Under the pieces are notes generated by a model. It did not search any database. It saw only the letters and a program-made list of their open reading frames with translations, and had not been told where the DNA came from. Below are positions 10,851 through 20,599 of a stretch of DNA of 64,000 nucleotides, piece by piece. A program made the translations under genes and the position numbers. Origin of the DNA: Rhinopithecus roxellana (Eukaryota; Chordata; Mammalia; Primates; Cercopithecidae). The stretch spans positions 45,395,711 to 45,459,710 of the forward strand of contig NC_044565.1 in assembly GCF_007565055.1 (NCBI RefSeq), read 5' to 3'. The stretch's first letter is position 1. Each line of letters starts with the position of its first letter.

Positions 10851-10910
10851 TTTTCTCAGGAAAAAAAATTAATTCTATAAATTTTCTCAGGAAAAAAATT
10901 AAAATCTATA
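10851..10910 (+). repeat. AT-rich tandem duplication, about 30 bp x 2
   Basis: Two adjacent units each begin TTTTCTCAGGAAAAAAA and end TCTATA, with a slightly shorter A-run in the second. This looks like slippage or a small local duplication. Confidence 0.8.
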
Positions 10911-11084
10911 CCAGCCAGGATCTCCAGTGCTTCTTCTGTAAGAAAGTATGCTCCAGAGCTTACCATTCTGTTTTTTCCAAGAAGTAAGATGTTTAGAAAG
11001 AAGGCTCTCATGTTTTGATGGCTCTGTCAGGCCTGTAGGTCAGGGTGGAAAGAGCCCAGGAACCTGGACAACCACTCAACTAGA

Positions 11085-11245
11085 GAAGAGATCTGACCTC
11101 TAGTCGCCACCTGGCCAGGGGGACATCCAAGTGTCACCTCTGCAGCTCTGTTTTCACACCTTTAAAATGAGAATGAAAATAAGTGTCAGTCATAACTCTT
11201 TGTATCAAAACAGTAAAAGGAACACGTTTTGAAAAGTACAAATTG
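11085..11245 (+). mobile_element. MIR SINE
   Basis: GATCTGACCTCTAGTCGCCA, CACCTCTGCAGCTCTGTTTT and CACCTTTAAAATGAGAATGA follow MIR core order (cysteine-poor, noncoding tRNA-derived SINE). Diverged. Confidence 0.55.
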
Positions 11246-11633
11246 CGACACCAAAATGCAATGTGCGAGTATTTCTTTATGGATGTCACTCATCCCTATT
11301 TTGCTATGTCTTTCTCCAACCAGCAAAGGTATTCCAAGGATTCACCACTAATCTAACAGAGGGACTAAAGCCCTTAATTGCTTCTGTCACTCTGGAGTTC
11401 CAAGAACCACCCATTTTACATGACTCATGCTAAGACCTAGAACTTGAAACCATAGCCAAACCCTACACTACATGGGAGTAAAGAGGGACATAATATTTTA
11501 AGGTGTGGTCATTGGCCCCCTTCCCCATCTCTGCACAAACTCCCCAATTACTACTACAGGCTTAGGTAGTCCATAAGGAACCTTTGTGTGAATTGGCAAA
11601 AAGCACCCCTTCCTCAGGTGGTGTCTCAAGCAG

Positions 11634-12144
11634 TGTATTAGTCTGGGTTCTCCTGAGAAACACAAGCAATAGGACACACACACAGAGGGAGAGGGAGAGA
11701 CAGACAGAGAGACAGAGAGAGGATGTATTATAAGGAATTGACTCATGCAATTACAGAGGCTGAGAAGACCCAAAATTTGCAGTCAGCAAGCTGAAGATCG
11801 AGAAAGTCAAGCGTATAATTCTAGTCAGAATCTTAAGACCTGAGAACCAGAAGAGTCAACGGTGTAAGTTCCAGTGCAAATACAAAAGCAGAAGACCAGT
11901 GTCCCAATTTGGGGACACTCAGACCACAAATTCTCCCTTCCTCTGCCCTTTTTTGTTCTAGTCAGGTCTTCAATGGATTGGATGAGGCATTCCCATTTTA
12001 AGGAGGACAACCTGCTTTATTCAACCTTCAAATGTTAATCTTATTCAGAAACACCCTCACAGACACACCCAGAATAATATTTAACCAAGTATCTGGGCAT
12101 TTACTGTAACCCAGTCAAGTTAACACATAAAATTAACCATCGTA
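11634..12144 (-). mobile_element. LTR of the ERVL/MaLR group
   Basis: Plus strand begins TGTATTAGTCTGGGTTCTCC with AGAAACACAAGCAATAGGAC, then a GA-rich simple repeat, AAGGAATTGACTCATGCAAT, GCAGTCAGCAAGCTG, TCAATGGATTGGATGAGGC, AATGTTAATCTTATTCAGAA, ACACCCTCACAGACACACCC and a terminal ACATAAAATTAACCATCG. This dispersed LTR type is well known, here antisense. The 91-, 62- and 61-codon minus frames inside are not genes. Subfamily uncertain. Confidence 0.75.
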
Positions 12145-12149
12145 AGTAG

Positions 12150-13480
12150 GATGCATGGAGAGCCATAGCTGTACTCCAGCCCCCACCTGCCCCTAGGCTA
12201 GATACCCTAGTGTAGAGCTCAATCTATGCAATCACAAACAGTGGCCCTGCCTACTATCTACATTGCAAACTGCTCTAAAAAATGGCTTCCTCTCCTCTCT
12301 AGAATCAGATACCCTAGAGCCCAGCCTTTGTGGCTCATTCAATTCATTGTATCCTCCTTCAGTCCCATCAGAGATTCTGGACTGATCATGGTTTTGGCCT
12401 CCATATACTACCTAGAGCTACTCCCAACAAATGTTATTTCACTTTACAAATTGTTAGAATGCAGCTACCTTTTAAATTTTTACCTGTGGCTCCTCAGACA
12501 AGCATCTGATTTAAGGGACTTACATAGGTAAGGGGTATAATACTGAACCATTCCTTTCAGTGGAAGCAGCACAGATTTCCCTGGACCAGTGGGTCTGTGC
12601 AACACGTTCAATTTCCCCTGAGTAAGGAATAAGAGAACAAATACAATCAAAAAGGAAAAACATCAGGGAAAAGACTAACACGAGTCCACAATGCAAGGAA
12701 TGATGTAAATGAACAGAGAGATAAACAGAAATAACAACTGAGAAAGCATTCAGTGTGCACTGCATCCCAGAAATGACACTTGTGCAGAAGTGTAGCACAC
12801 AGAATGAATCACTGTTTACCAGCCACAGACAGGGTGCTCTCAAGTTCAACAATTAGGAGTGGAATGTGCAGTGCCTGGAGATGAGTGGTATAGGTCTGGC
12901 ATCAGAAAGCAAACAAACAAAATCTACTTTTATTATTTCTCCAAAAAAAAAAAAAAGGAGAGGTGGAGGGGAGGCACATAAAATTTCCCATATAAGTTTC
13001 ACATGTACAATGTACAAATGTTTCACAAAGTGAAGGGTTGGAATAAATGGCAGTTCCAAGTGGGTAAAAACAAAAGGCTCAGATGTTGTTGGCTAAGAAA
13101 TATAAACAATGCAGCCAGGAAAGTCTGGGGGAATAGAGTTCTTGCTATGGTAACAGGTTTAGAAACCAAACATGACTCTGATGTGGAAATGCAATTTTTT
13201 ATGCTAGAAAAATAAGCATAAATTGCCTTGCCTTAAAATATATATTTTCAGTGCTCATCCCTGAGATCTGAAAACCTGGAAATGAATCACAGACCCAAGA
13301 AGGCAGAAGCTTTGAGATTGGTAGTGTTAGGTGATTTTTCACACAAAGAGTGTGGAATTCTGGCCTTTTGACTGCCAAGTGGATAGGATAGCTGTCATAG
13401 GCAGATGTTCTTCCTGCCAAATCAACAGCTAGCCTTGTAGAAACTCAGCCTAACCACAGTGATTGGGAAACCCAATTTCA
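12150..13480. other. stretch without recognised gene
   Basis: No confident repeat, except an A-run near 12942-12956. Frames of 101 and 110 codons on opposite strands (12226-12531, 12520-12852) resemble no known protein and show no exon signals. Confidence 0.4.
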
Positions 13481-13489
13481 GGCCAGCTT

Positions 13490-14400
13490 GTCCAACAGAA
13501 ATTGTGGACAAGACCCCCAAATACCCTTAGTATTAGAGAACCTGGACCTCAGTATCCAAATAAGGCATGTCATTCATTACCCATCATTCTTACCAATCCA
13601 GTTTCCTTGCCAAGGTAACCTAAGCATAATCCCCCTTCATCAACATATTTGCATGTCCAGTGTGCATCTCAAACCTAACCCACCCAAACCTGAGCTCCTA
13701 AATAGTCTCCCAAACTTGTTCTCCCTGCTGTCTTTCCATCTCAGCAAATATCAACTACATTCTCCCTGTTGCATGGACCGAACACCACGAAGTCACCCTT
13801 GACTCTTTCTCTTATAACCCTCATCATGTCATCTGTAATTCTATTGTCTCTACCTTCAAAATACATCCACGTTTTGATTGCTTCATACCCCTTCTACTGG
13901 TATCACCCTATGCAAGCCACCACAGTTTTTTCCTGGATGATTATTGTAGCCTCCTAGCTGCACACCCTGCTTCTTTGCCACCCGCCAGCCTGTTCTCAGC
14001 ATAGGTAAAATATAAATCAGATCATATCATTCCAATATGCAAAACTCAACAATGTCCTCCATCTCACTCAAAATGAAAGCTAAAGTTCACATAATGTCCT
14101 AAAAGGCTTTGCACTTTCTCTTCTCCCATACCCCAGTACCTGCCTGACCTTATCTCTGTTACCTTCGCCCTTGTTCACTCTGCCTCAAACACATTGACTT
14201 TGTCCCTTTTGACATAACAAGCTTAGTCCTTCCTCAGGTCTTACTGATGTAAGTACTGCTTCCTCTGCTTAGAATACTTACTGCTTCCTCTGCTTAGAAT
14301 ACTCCGGCCCCAAGTATCTTACCTCATCACTTCCTTCAGCTTTTAAGGTCTCAAACATCTCCCTAAAGGCTTTCTTGGTCATGTTTCTTGAAATATAATA
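13490..14400 (+). mobile_element. L2 LINE, long 3' relic
   Basis: A roughly 900-bp relic with several L2-typical blocks in order: TCTACCTTCAAAATACATCC, TTATTGTAGCCTCCTAGCTG, AAATCAGATCATATCATTCC, AAATGAAAGCTAAAGTTCAC, GTCCTAAAAGGCTTTGCACT, TTCACTCTGCCTCAAACACA, GCTTCCTCTGCTTAGAATAC. Frame is broken throughout. A perfect 25-bp tandem duplication sits in it (14254-14278, 14279-14303). Confidence 0.7.
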
Positions 14401-14893
14401 CCCTCACCAGTACTTCCAAACCTTTTCCCAATACAGATTGGCAGAGAAAGGGAGAGGGGTGGTTCCTCCCAATAGTCCCAGGGTGGAAGTCTATCTAAGG
14501 TTCTGCCATCCTGTAGCTGCACAATCTGGAACATGTGACCTCCTAGCCAGAGAAAGGGGAAACAGAGCTTGGAGGTGGCACACTAGCTCTTAAATGCCTG
14601 GACATGAAAATGACATGTCAGTTCCATGCCTATTTCATTGGCTTCAACTAGTCAGTTTCACATAATTGCAAAAGAGCTAGCAAGTGTAGTATTCCAAGTG
14701 TTCAGGAAGGAAAGGAGAAGCAAACATGAATGAATTCTGTACCATGAACAGCTGTTTCTTCTGAAATCCTTCACTTCTTGGGTAAGTGGAATCTCTATCA
14801 TCCTATCTTACTGCTCTAAAACATGCTTGTCCAACCCATGGCTCATGGGCCACATGCAGCCCAGGATGGCTTTGAATGTGGTCCAAAACAATT

Positions 14894-15801
14894 ATTTTGT
14901 GATTACATTTGTTTATGTATTTATTTATTTTATTAAACTTTAAGTTTTAGAGTATATGTGCACAACATGCAGGTTTGATACATAGATATACATGTGCCAT
15001 GTTGGTTTGCTGCACCCGTCAACTCATCATTTACATTAGGTATTTCTCCTAATTCTATCCCTCCCCCAGCTCCCCACCCCCCGACAGGCCCCAGTGTGTG
15101 ATGTTGCCTGCCCTGTGTCTAAGTGAACCGACTGTTCAATTCCCACCTATGAGTGAGAACATGCGGTGTTTGGTTTTCTGTCCTTGTGATAGTTTGCTGA
15201 GAATGATGGTTTCCAGCTTCATCTATGTCCCTCCAAAGGACATGAACTCATCCTTTTTTATGGCTGCATAGTATTCAATGGCATATATGTGCCACATTTT
15301 TTTATCCAGTCTATCATTGATGGACATTTGGGTTGGCTCCAAGTCTTTGCTATTGTGAATATTGCTGCAATAAACATACATGTGCTTGTGTCTTTATAGT
15401 AGCATGATTTATAATCTTTTGAATATATACTCAGTAATGGGATTGCTGAGTCAAATGGTAATTCTAGTCCTGGATCCTTGAGGAACTGCCACGCTGTCTT
15501 TCACAATGGTTGAACCAATTTACACTCCCACCAACAGTGTAAAAGCATTCCTATTTCTCCACATCCTTTCCAGCATATGTTGTTTCCTGACTTTTTAATG
15601 ATTGCCAGTCTTGCTGGCGCTAGATGGTATCTTATTGTGGTTTTGATTTGCATTTCTCTGAAGACCAGTGATGATGAGCATTTTTTCATGTGTCTGTTGG
15701 CTGCATAGATGTCTTCTTTTGAGAAGTGCCTGTTCGTATATCCTTTGCCCACTTTTTGATGGGGTTGTTTTTTTCTTGTAAATTTGTTTAAGTTCTTTGT
15801 A
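14894..15801 (-). mobile_element. L1PA/PB 3' fragment inside MER30
   Basis: About 900 bp of the 3' end of a primate L1 in antisense. Plus-strand landmarks: an AT-rich tail remnant, AAACTTTAAGTTTTAGAGTA, TGTGCCATGTTGGTTTGCTG, ACCTATGAGTGAGAACATGC, AATGATGGTTTCCAGCTTCA, TTGCTATTGTGAATATTGCT, CTGACTTTTTAATGATTGCC and TTTTTGATGGGGTTGTTTTT. It is 5'-truncated within ORF2. Target duplication GGTCCAAAACAATT (14880-14893) and GGCCCAAAACAATT (15802-15815). The minus frames of 83 and 72 codons are the broken C-terminal part of ORF2p; no active domain remains. Confidence 0.95.
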
Positions 15802-15850
15802 GGCCCAAAACAATTTTATAAACTTTCTTAAAACATTATAAGTTTTCTGC

Positions 15851-15877
15851 TTTTTTTTTTTTTTTTTTTTTTTTTTA
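15851..15877 (+). repeat. poly(T) tract
   Basis: More than 20 T bases, inside the second half of MER30, where the family has a shorter T-run. It has expanded here. Confidence 0.9.
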
Positions 15878-15999
15878 GCTCAGCAGCTATCATTAGTGTA
15901 TTTTATGAGTGGTCCAAGACAATTCTTCTTCTTCCAGTGTGACCCAGGGAAGCCAAAAGATTGGATACCCTGCTCTAAGATTAATCTTAGAATGATTTC

Positions 16000-16900
16000 A
16001 TTCATTCCTTCAGCAAATATTATTTGAGTGCATCTTTCTATGCACAGGACATTACGCATGATGTCAAAGATACAAGATACGAGAGTTGGTGTTATATTTC
16101 TGGCTACAGAACCCCATGGCAGAGTGAGAGAGGCATGCTACAGTGTGTGACACCAATGTTGTCCCCTACCCAAAGTCAATGGCATGCTGCACACTCCACA
16201 CTGAATGAATGTTCACAATAGACAGAATAGTCTTATTTCTCCCAGGAGTGTTGCTGTCCTAAGAGAGTGCTACCAATTAAGCTTCCCTAAAAGTACTTGC
16301 ATCCCTCTCAGAAGCTTATAGATCCACGGTAGACATATGTAACCATATAACTAATCATGATATCCTTTATTCAAGAAACAACAACATATTAATGATCATT
16401 AATCTTCCCAAAATTGAGCACAAATATTTTCCTTCTTCTTTGAACCTCAGACATACACTATAGAATTTTTTGCAGCAATTAGGAATAAAAATCTAAACAT
16501 GCTCACAATGTGAATAGAGTTTAATTTTTTTTAATGTAGTGTTTAGTAGTAGAAAATTTAAGATAAAACAAGATTTGTGAATAATACGACATATGTAAGA
16601 TAAAAACACAAAACACTATTGTTCAAGGAAGCATGCATATTCAAATATATATGTGAAACACACTGAAATAGCTGCTTATGGGAAGAGAAGGGAAAAGGAG
16701 TGGGAATCAGAATGAAAGAAGGGGAAATAATAACATACAAGAGAATCCTTACATAGACCATAGTGCTAATGTGATACCTACTGAGGCATATTACTAACTT
16801 AGCAAATACACAATTTTACATTCTAAATTCTTTTTGTTTTTTGAGGAAGCACTCCAAAAACATTTGGAATGGATTAATGGAAAGGCATCAGTTTAAAATT
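16000..16900. other. AT-rich stretch, possible L2/L1 scraps
   Basis: ATTCATTCCTTCAGCAAATA at 16003-16022 looks like an antisense L2/L3 tail. ATATGTGAAACACACTGAAA and CTGCTTATGGGAAGAGAAGG near 16650-16690 look like old L1 3' sequence. Neither is strong. No gene. Confidence 0.35.
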
Positions 16901-16908
16901 AGTCTTTA

Positions 16909-17200
16909 GACTGGGTGCAGTGGCTCGCGCCTGTAATCCCAACACTTTGGAAGGCCAAGGCGGGAGGATCATCTGAGGTCAGGAGTTCAAGACCAGCCTG
17001 GCCAACATGGTGAGACCCCATCTCTACTAAAAATACAAAAAAGAAAAAAAAAACAGCCATGCATCTTGGCAGGCATCTGTAATCCCAGCTACTTGGGAGG
17101 CTGAGACAGGAGAATCACTTGAACCCAGGAGGCAGAGGTTGCAGTGAGCCAAGATCGTGCTATTGGGTGACAGAGTGAGATTCCATCTCAAAAATAAAAT
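16909..17200 (+). mobile_element. Alu (AluS/J type)
   Basis: Dimeric Alu from GACTGGGTGCAGTGGCTCGC to CAGAGTGAGATTCCATCTCA and an (A)n/(TAAAA) tail. The right arm lacks about 20 bases of the usual CCACTGCACTCCAGCC segment: it runs GATCGTGCTATTGGGTGACA. Target duplication AAAATTAGTCTTTAGACT (16895-16912) and AAAATTAGCCTTTAGACT (17201-17218). Confidence 0.96.
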
Positions 17201-17289
17201 AAAATTAGCCTTTAGACTAATAAGACAGGTTGGGAAGACATCCTTCTATATACTGTGTTCTGATCTAAGCCCAAAGCTAAGTCTGTAAA

Positions 17290-17890
17290 TAGTCAACAAT
17301 AATACATAATATTTTTTTCTATCAAATTGACAAGCATAAAAAATTGTAACATTCTGTGTTAGCAAAGGTATGAAGAAAGAAGCACTTTCAAATGGATAGG
17401 AATATAAAATAGCACATCTTTCTGAAAAACAATGTTTATTAAGATTCACAAAAATAGCCTTTAACCCAGGACTTCCATTTTTAGGAATTTATCATAAGAA
17501 AAATAATTTATGTACAATCACATATATCAAATGGTTTGAGGCAATATTACTTGACATAACAGAAAATTGCAAGTAGCATAAATGTTCATAACATTTGCAA
17601 TATAATTGGAAGTAACATAAATGTAATAAAAATTTGTTAAAGTATGGTACATCTATAGGATAGAATTTTATTTCATTAATACATAAAAGTAAAATTAAAT
17701 GTTTATGATATATTACTACACAAATATAGCATTCTAAAATATGCCATATAATCCTAATTTTGATGACAGGAAAGAAATACACTAAAATGTTAATAGTTAT
17801 CTCTAAGTTAATATATGCAATGAATATAAGTGGTTCTGATCTATTGTTGATATGTACTTAATTGGAAAAATAATAAAAATAGTAAATATT
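17290..17890 (+). mobile_element. old L1 (L1M class) 3' region
   Basis: AT-rich sequence with old L1 3' ORF2/UTR landmarks: TTCCATTTTTAGGAATTTAT, CAATATTACTTGACATAACA, AAGTATGGTACATCTATAGG and ATAGAATTTTATTTCATTAA. Heavily mutated, no coding frame (the 96-codon minus ORF is antisense noise). Confidence 0.7.
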
Positions 17891-17956
17891 TCAGATTATA
17901 ATTCCATCTATTATATTATGTCTCCAAGGCATGAAAAAAATTATTTCCATGCTAAA

Positions 17957-18259
17957 GTTTCTTTTAATTTCTTTATTTTTTAGAGACAGGGTCTCACTCT
18001 GTCACCTAGGCTGGAATGCAGTGGCACAATCACGGCTCACTGAACTTCAAACTCCTGGGCTCAAGCTATCTTCCCAGTTCAGCCTCCTGATTGGCAAGTA
18101 CTGAGGTGCATGCCACCATACCTGGCTAATTTTTCATTTTATTAGAAATGGCGTCTTGCTATGTTGCCCAGGCTGGTCTTGAACTCCTGACCTCAAGCGA
18201 TTCTCCCACATCAGCCTCCTAAAGCATTGGGATTATAGGCGTGAGCTGCCACACCAGCC
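17957..18259 (-). mobile_element. Alu (AluJ type), antisense
   Basis: Plus strand runs AGAGACAGGGTCTCACTCTG to GGGATTATAGGCGTGAGCTG and CCACACCAGCC, both monomers present and strongly diverged. Target duplication TCCATGCTAAA at 17946-17956 and 18260-18270. Confidence 0.95.
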
Positions 18260-18269
18260 TCCATGCTAA

Positions 18270-19205
18270 ATTCTTGAAATGATATGCTTCCCTATTTACA
18301 GGATTCTCAAATCTTTTTCATGTGTACATTTCAGTCATTACCCAGTCACACTTCACTGTATCACTTTTAGTCACTGCATTATCCCTACGGTAAAAAAGTA
18401 AAGAGAAAGTCATTTTGAGGTAGGAATAGGATTAACAAATCTTCTCTATAATTTTCTAGACCTTAACCAATAATTCACTGAACATCTTATAAAGATTCTG
18501 TTTGTCATCAAAATCAAGGGATTCCATTTTACCAATATGGGTGTTCTACAGTTCAGTCATGTCAGAATAAAAGAGAAATGACAAGATATTATGAGTCATT
18601 TAAAGCTAAGAGTTATGTTAAAGCCCAGGTTGGCTTTTACTTTAATAATAAAAAATAAATGTTATTTAATTTTTTTCACTCTGAAATATAAAACCCTGGA
18701 GGTCTGGCAAGATAAACAAGAGCTGGATAAGTTTGAAATGCAAGCACTGATATATTTTCTATTTTTCTAGGAGTAATAACTCTAGCATCTTATCACTCTA
18801 ATAAATAGATTTTCTTAGGGGAAAATTTAAAAATCTAACACAAAAAAACGAAATCTAGCCTGGCTCCAGATTTAAATTTCACCAAGAGCAAATGTTATCT
18901 TAAGAAATCACATTTTAAAATTCCACTGTAATGGATGTAGCAATGAGAACAAATGTGAAATTTTTCAGTCTGTTAAACACACATCAACACAAAAATGAGG
19001 CTTGTTGGTAAGTAAAGGAAAGATGGCATATTCTTCCATCAGTACATATAAGACAAGAATTCCAAGGCCAAAAGTTTGCAGTTAACATCACTTGGAAGAT
19101 AGTATTTTTTAATGTATCATTATTATTTTAAGTTGTCACTAATATTTAGAAGAGTATACTTTTTTTGTTTGAATATGCATCTAACACTCATTAGTTTGAA
19201 CCACT
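18270..19205. other. AT-rich stretch without recognised gene
   Basis: No exon, no confident repeat. The base composition is like its flanks. Confidence 0.45.
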
Positions 19206-19217
19206 GGCTTGATGTAA

Positions 19218-19511
19218 TTTTTTTTTTTTTTTTAAACAGGGTCTGCCTCCGTCGCCCCAGCAGGAGTGCAGTGGTGTGATCTGGAGTTACTGTAACCTCT
19301 GCCCACAGACTCAAGCCATCCTCCCGACTCAACCTCCCAAGCAGCTGGGACCACAGGCACACACTACCATGCCCAGCTAATTTTTGTATCTTTTGTAGAG
19401 ATGGGGTTTCACCATATTGCGGCTGGTCTCAAACTCCTGAGTTCAAGTGATCCACCTGTCTCAGCCTCCCAAAGTGCTGGGATTATAAGCATGAGCCATA
19501 GCATCTAGCCT
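19218..19511 (-). mobile_element. Alu (old, AluJ type), antisense
   Basis: Poly(T) at 19218-19234, then AAACAGGGTCTGCCTCCGTC to GTGCTGGGATTATAAGCATG. Both monomers present; many CpG-site decays and small deletions (for example after CACCATATTG). The target duplication is not clear because its 5' side runs into a TAGT microsatellite. Confidence 0.92.
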
Positions 19512-19520
19512 GGTCTAATT

Positions 19521-19521
19521 T

Positions 19522-19564
<43 letters not shown>

Positions 19565-19592
19565 GTTTGTTTGTTTGTTTGTTTGTTTGTTT
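19521..19592 (+). repeat. compound microsatellite (TTAG)n-(TTTG)n
   Basis: About ten TTAG units followed directly by about seven TTTG units, pure apart from the junction. It lies between the Alu and the end of the ERV LTR and masks both borders. It is not a vertebrate telomere motif. Confidence 0.97.
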
Positions 19593-19700
19593 TAAGGAGC
19601 GGAGAGTTTAATAGGCAAGAAAGAAAACTTTTAAATTTTCTTTTAAAATTTAAAGAAAGAAGGCAGAAGAAAGAGGCTTCCCCATACAGAGACTGGGGCA

Positions 19701-19710
19701 GGGGGCGGGG
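19701..19710 (-). promoter_or_regulatory. GC-box-like element in the ERV LTR
   Basis: Plus strand GGGGGCGGGG, about 55 bases downstream of the LTR TATA-like sequence when read in LTR orientation, flanked by other G-runs. This is the classical Sp1-type core. It is preserved despite the age of the LTR, but its activity is unknown. Confidence 0.5.
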
Positions 19711-20108
19711 GTGCTCCAAAGTCAAAAGAGGAGGTACCCAAGTATGGTGGACACCAGCCAGGTATATATGCAGAGGCTGGAGGAGGCAATGTCTGATTTG
19801 CATAGGCCTCAAGGGATTGGTTTGACTAGGCATGTCATTCATGTAGCCTGCAAAAAAGCTGGCCCTCCCACCCTAGCCTTTTAATATGCAAATACAGGGC
19901 ACCATGATGTTCTACACACATAGGGATAGGTGGGGGCCATGTTGCCAGGAGCATGTGGGGAAAGGGCAAGAAGGCCCAGGCAATCTCTATGTTTTGGTAG
20001 ACCCAGTTTCTAATGGTTGGCATTTGCATATCAAAGGTTGCCAGCCTGGCTGTAAGGCTGGAGCTTCACAAAAAACGTTTCTGGAGATGCTTTAAAAAAT
20101 GAAAACTA

Positions 20109-20405
20109 GGCCGGGCACAGTGCCTTAAGCCCGTAATCCCAGCACTTTGGGAGGCCGAGACGGGCGAATCACGAGGTCAGGAGATGGAGACCATCCTGGC
20201 TAACACGATGAAACCCCGTGTCTACTAAAAAACACAAAAAAACTAGCTGGGCATGGTGGCGGGTGCCTGTAGTCCCAGCTACACGGGAGGCTGAGGCAGG
20301 AGATATGGCATAAACCCGGGAGGCGGAGCTTGCAGTGAGCTGAGATCTGGCCACTGCACTCCAGCCTGGGCAACAGAGCGAGACTCCGTCTCAAAAAAAA
20401 AAAAA
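20109..20405 (+). mobile_element. AluY, Old World monkey lineage
   Basis: Full-length Alu with an A-tail, inserted in the ERV LTR. It carries GGCATAAACCCGGGAGGCGG and GAGCTGAGATCTGGCCACTG, bases that I associate with cercopithecoid AluY lineages and do not expect in human AluY. A few private changes (for example CAGTGCCTTAAGCCCG near the start). Target duplication not clear. Confidence 0.92.
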
Positions 20406-20474
20406 TTAAACCTTGCCAAGGACCCCTTTTCCTCTCTATCTGCCTAAAATAATTTCTTAAGAACTCCTACAGCA

Positions 20475-20489
20475 GTCCCCCCTGTGGAG
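20475..20489 (-). other. retroviral polypurine tract
   Basis: On the minus strand CTCCACAGGGGGGAC lies immediately before the LTR start (TGCTG). That is the position and composition of the plus-strand primer of a retrovirus. This fixes both the LTR border and the element's orientation. Confidence 0.7.
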
Positions 20490-20599
20490 ATACCACACTA
20501 ACTGCTGTCAGAGGGTTTGGGGTGATGACTCTTTCTGGCTACTTCCTGCTGAAAAGGGGCATCGAATGGGGAACAGCAGCTCGGGCTCCTCCTGGGGTT

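Larger units (their letters stand above)
9880..11080. other. stretch without recognised gene
   Basis: No exon found. It contains a small perfect hairpin (10692-10719) and an AT-rich tandem duplication (10851-10910), reported separately. The rest is ordinary intergenic-looking sequence. Confidence 0.45.
14814..15980 (-). mobile_element. MER30 split by an L1 insertion
   Basis: MER30 (hAT-Charlie, nonautonomous) in antisense: 14822-14893 carries the right end (CATGCTTGTCCAACCC, GGGCCACATGCAGCCC), and 15802-15972 carries the rest, ending CCAAAAGATTGGATACCCTG. The 8-bp hAT target duplication is visible as CTCTAAAA at 14814-14821 and CTCTAAGA at 15973-15980. The gap between the halves is an L1. 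Confidence 0.92.
19594..20474 (-). mobile_element. ERV1 3' LTR, interrupted by AluY
   Basis: Read on the minus strand, the LTR begins TGCTGTAGGAGTTCTTAAGA at 20474, just after a polypurine tract. After the Alu it continues to a TATA-like box (plus-strand TATATA at 19763-19768), a G/C box, and a polyadenylation signal ATTAAA (plus-strand TTTAAT at 19607-19612) before CTCTCCGCTCCTTAAAAC. Minus the Alu it is about 580 bp. It resembles MER4/HUERS-group ERV1 LTRs, but the exact family is not settled. The distal border is lost in the microsatellite. Confidence 0.75.

Noticed and set aside
15501..15813. Reverse-transcriptase-type gene
   Set aside because: It is only the broken C-terminal piece of an L1 ORF2, truncated and frame-shifted.
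19521..19592. Interstitial telomere
   Set aside because: TTAG and TTTG are not TTAGGG. It is a plain microsatellite.
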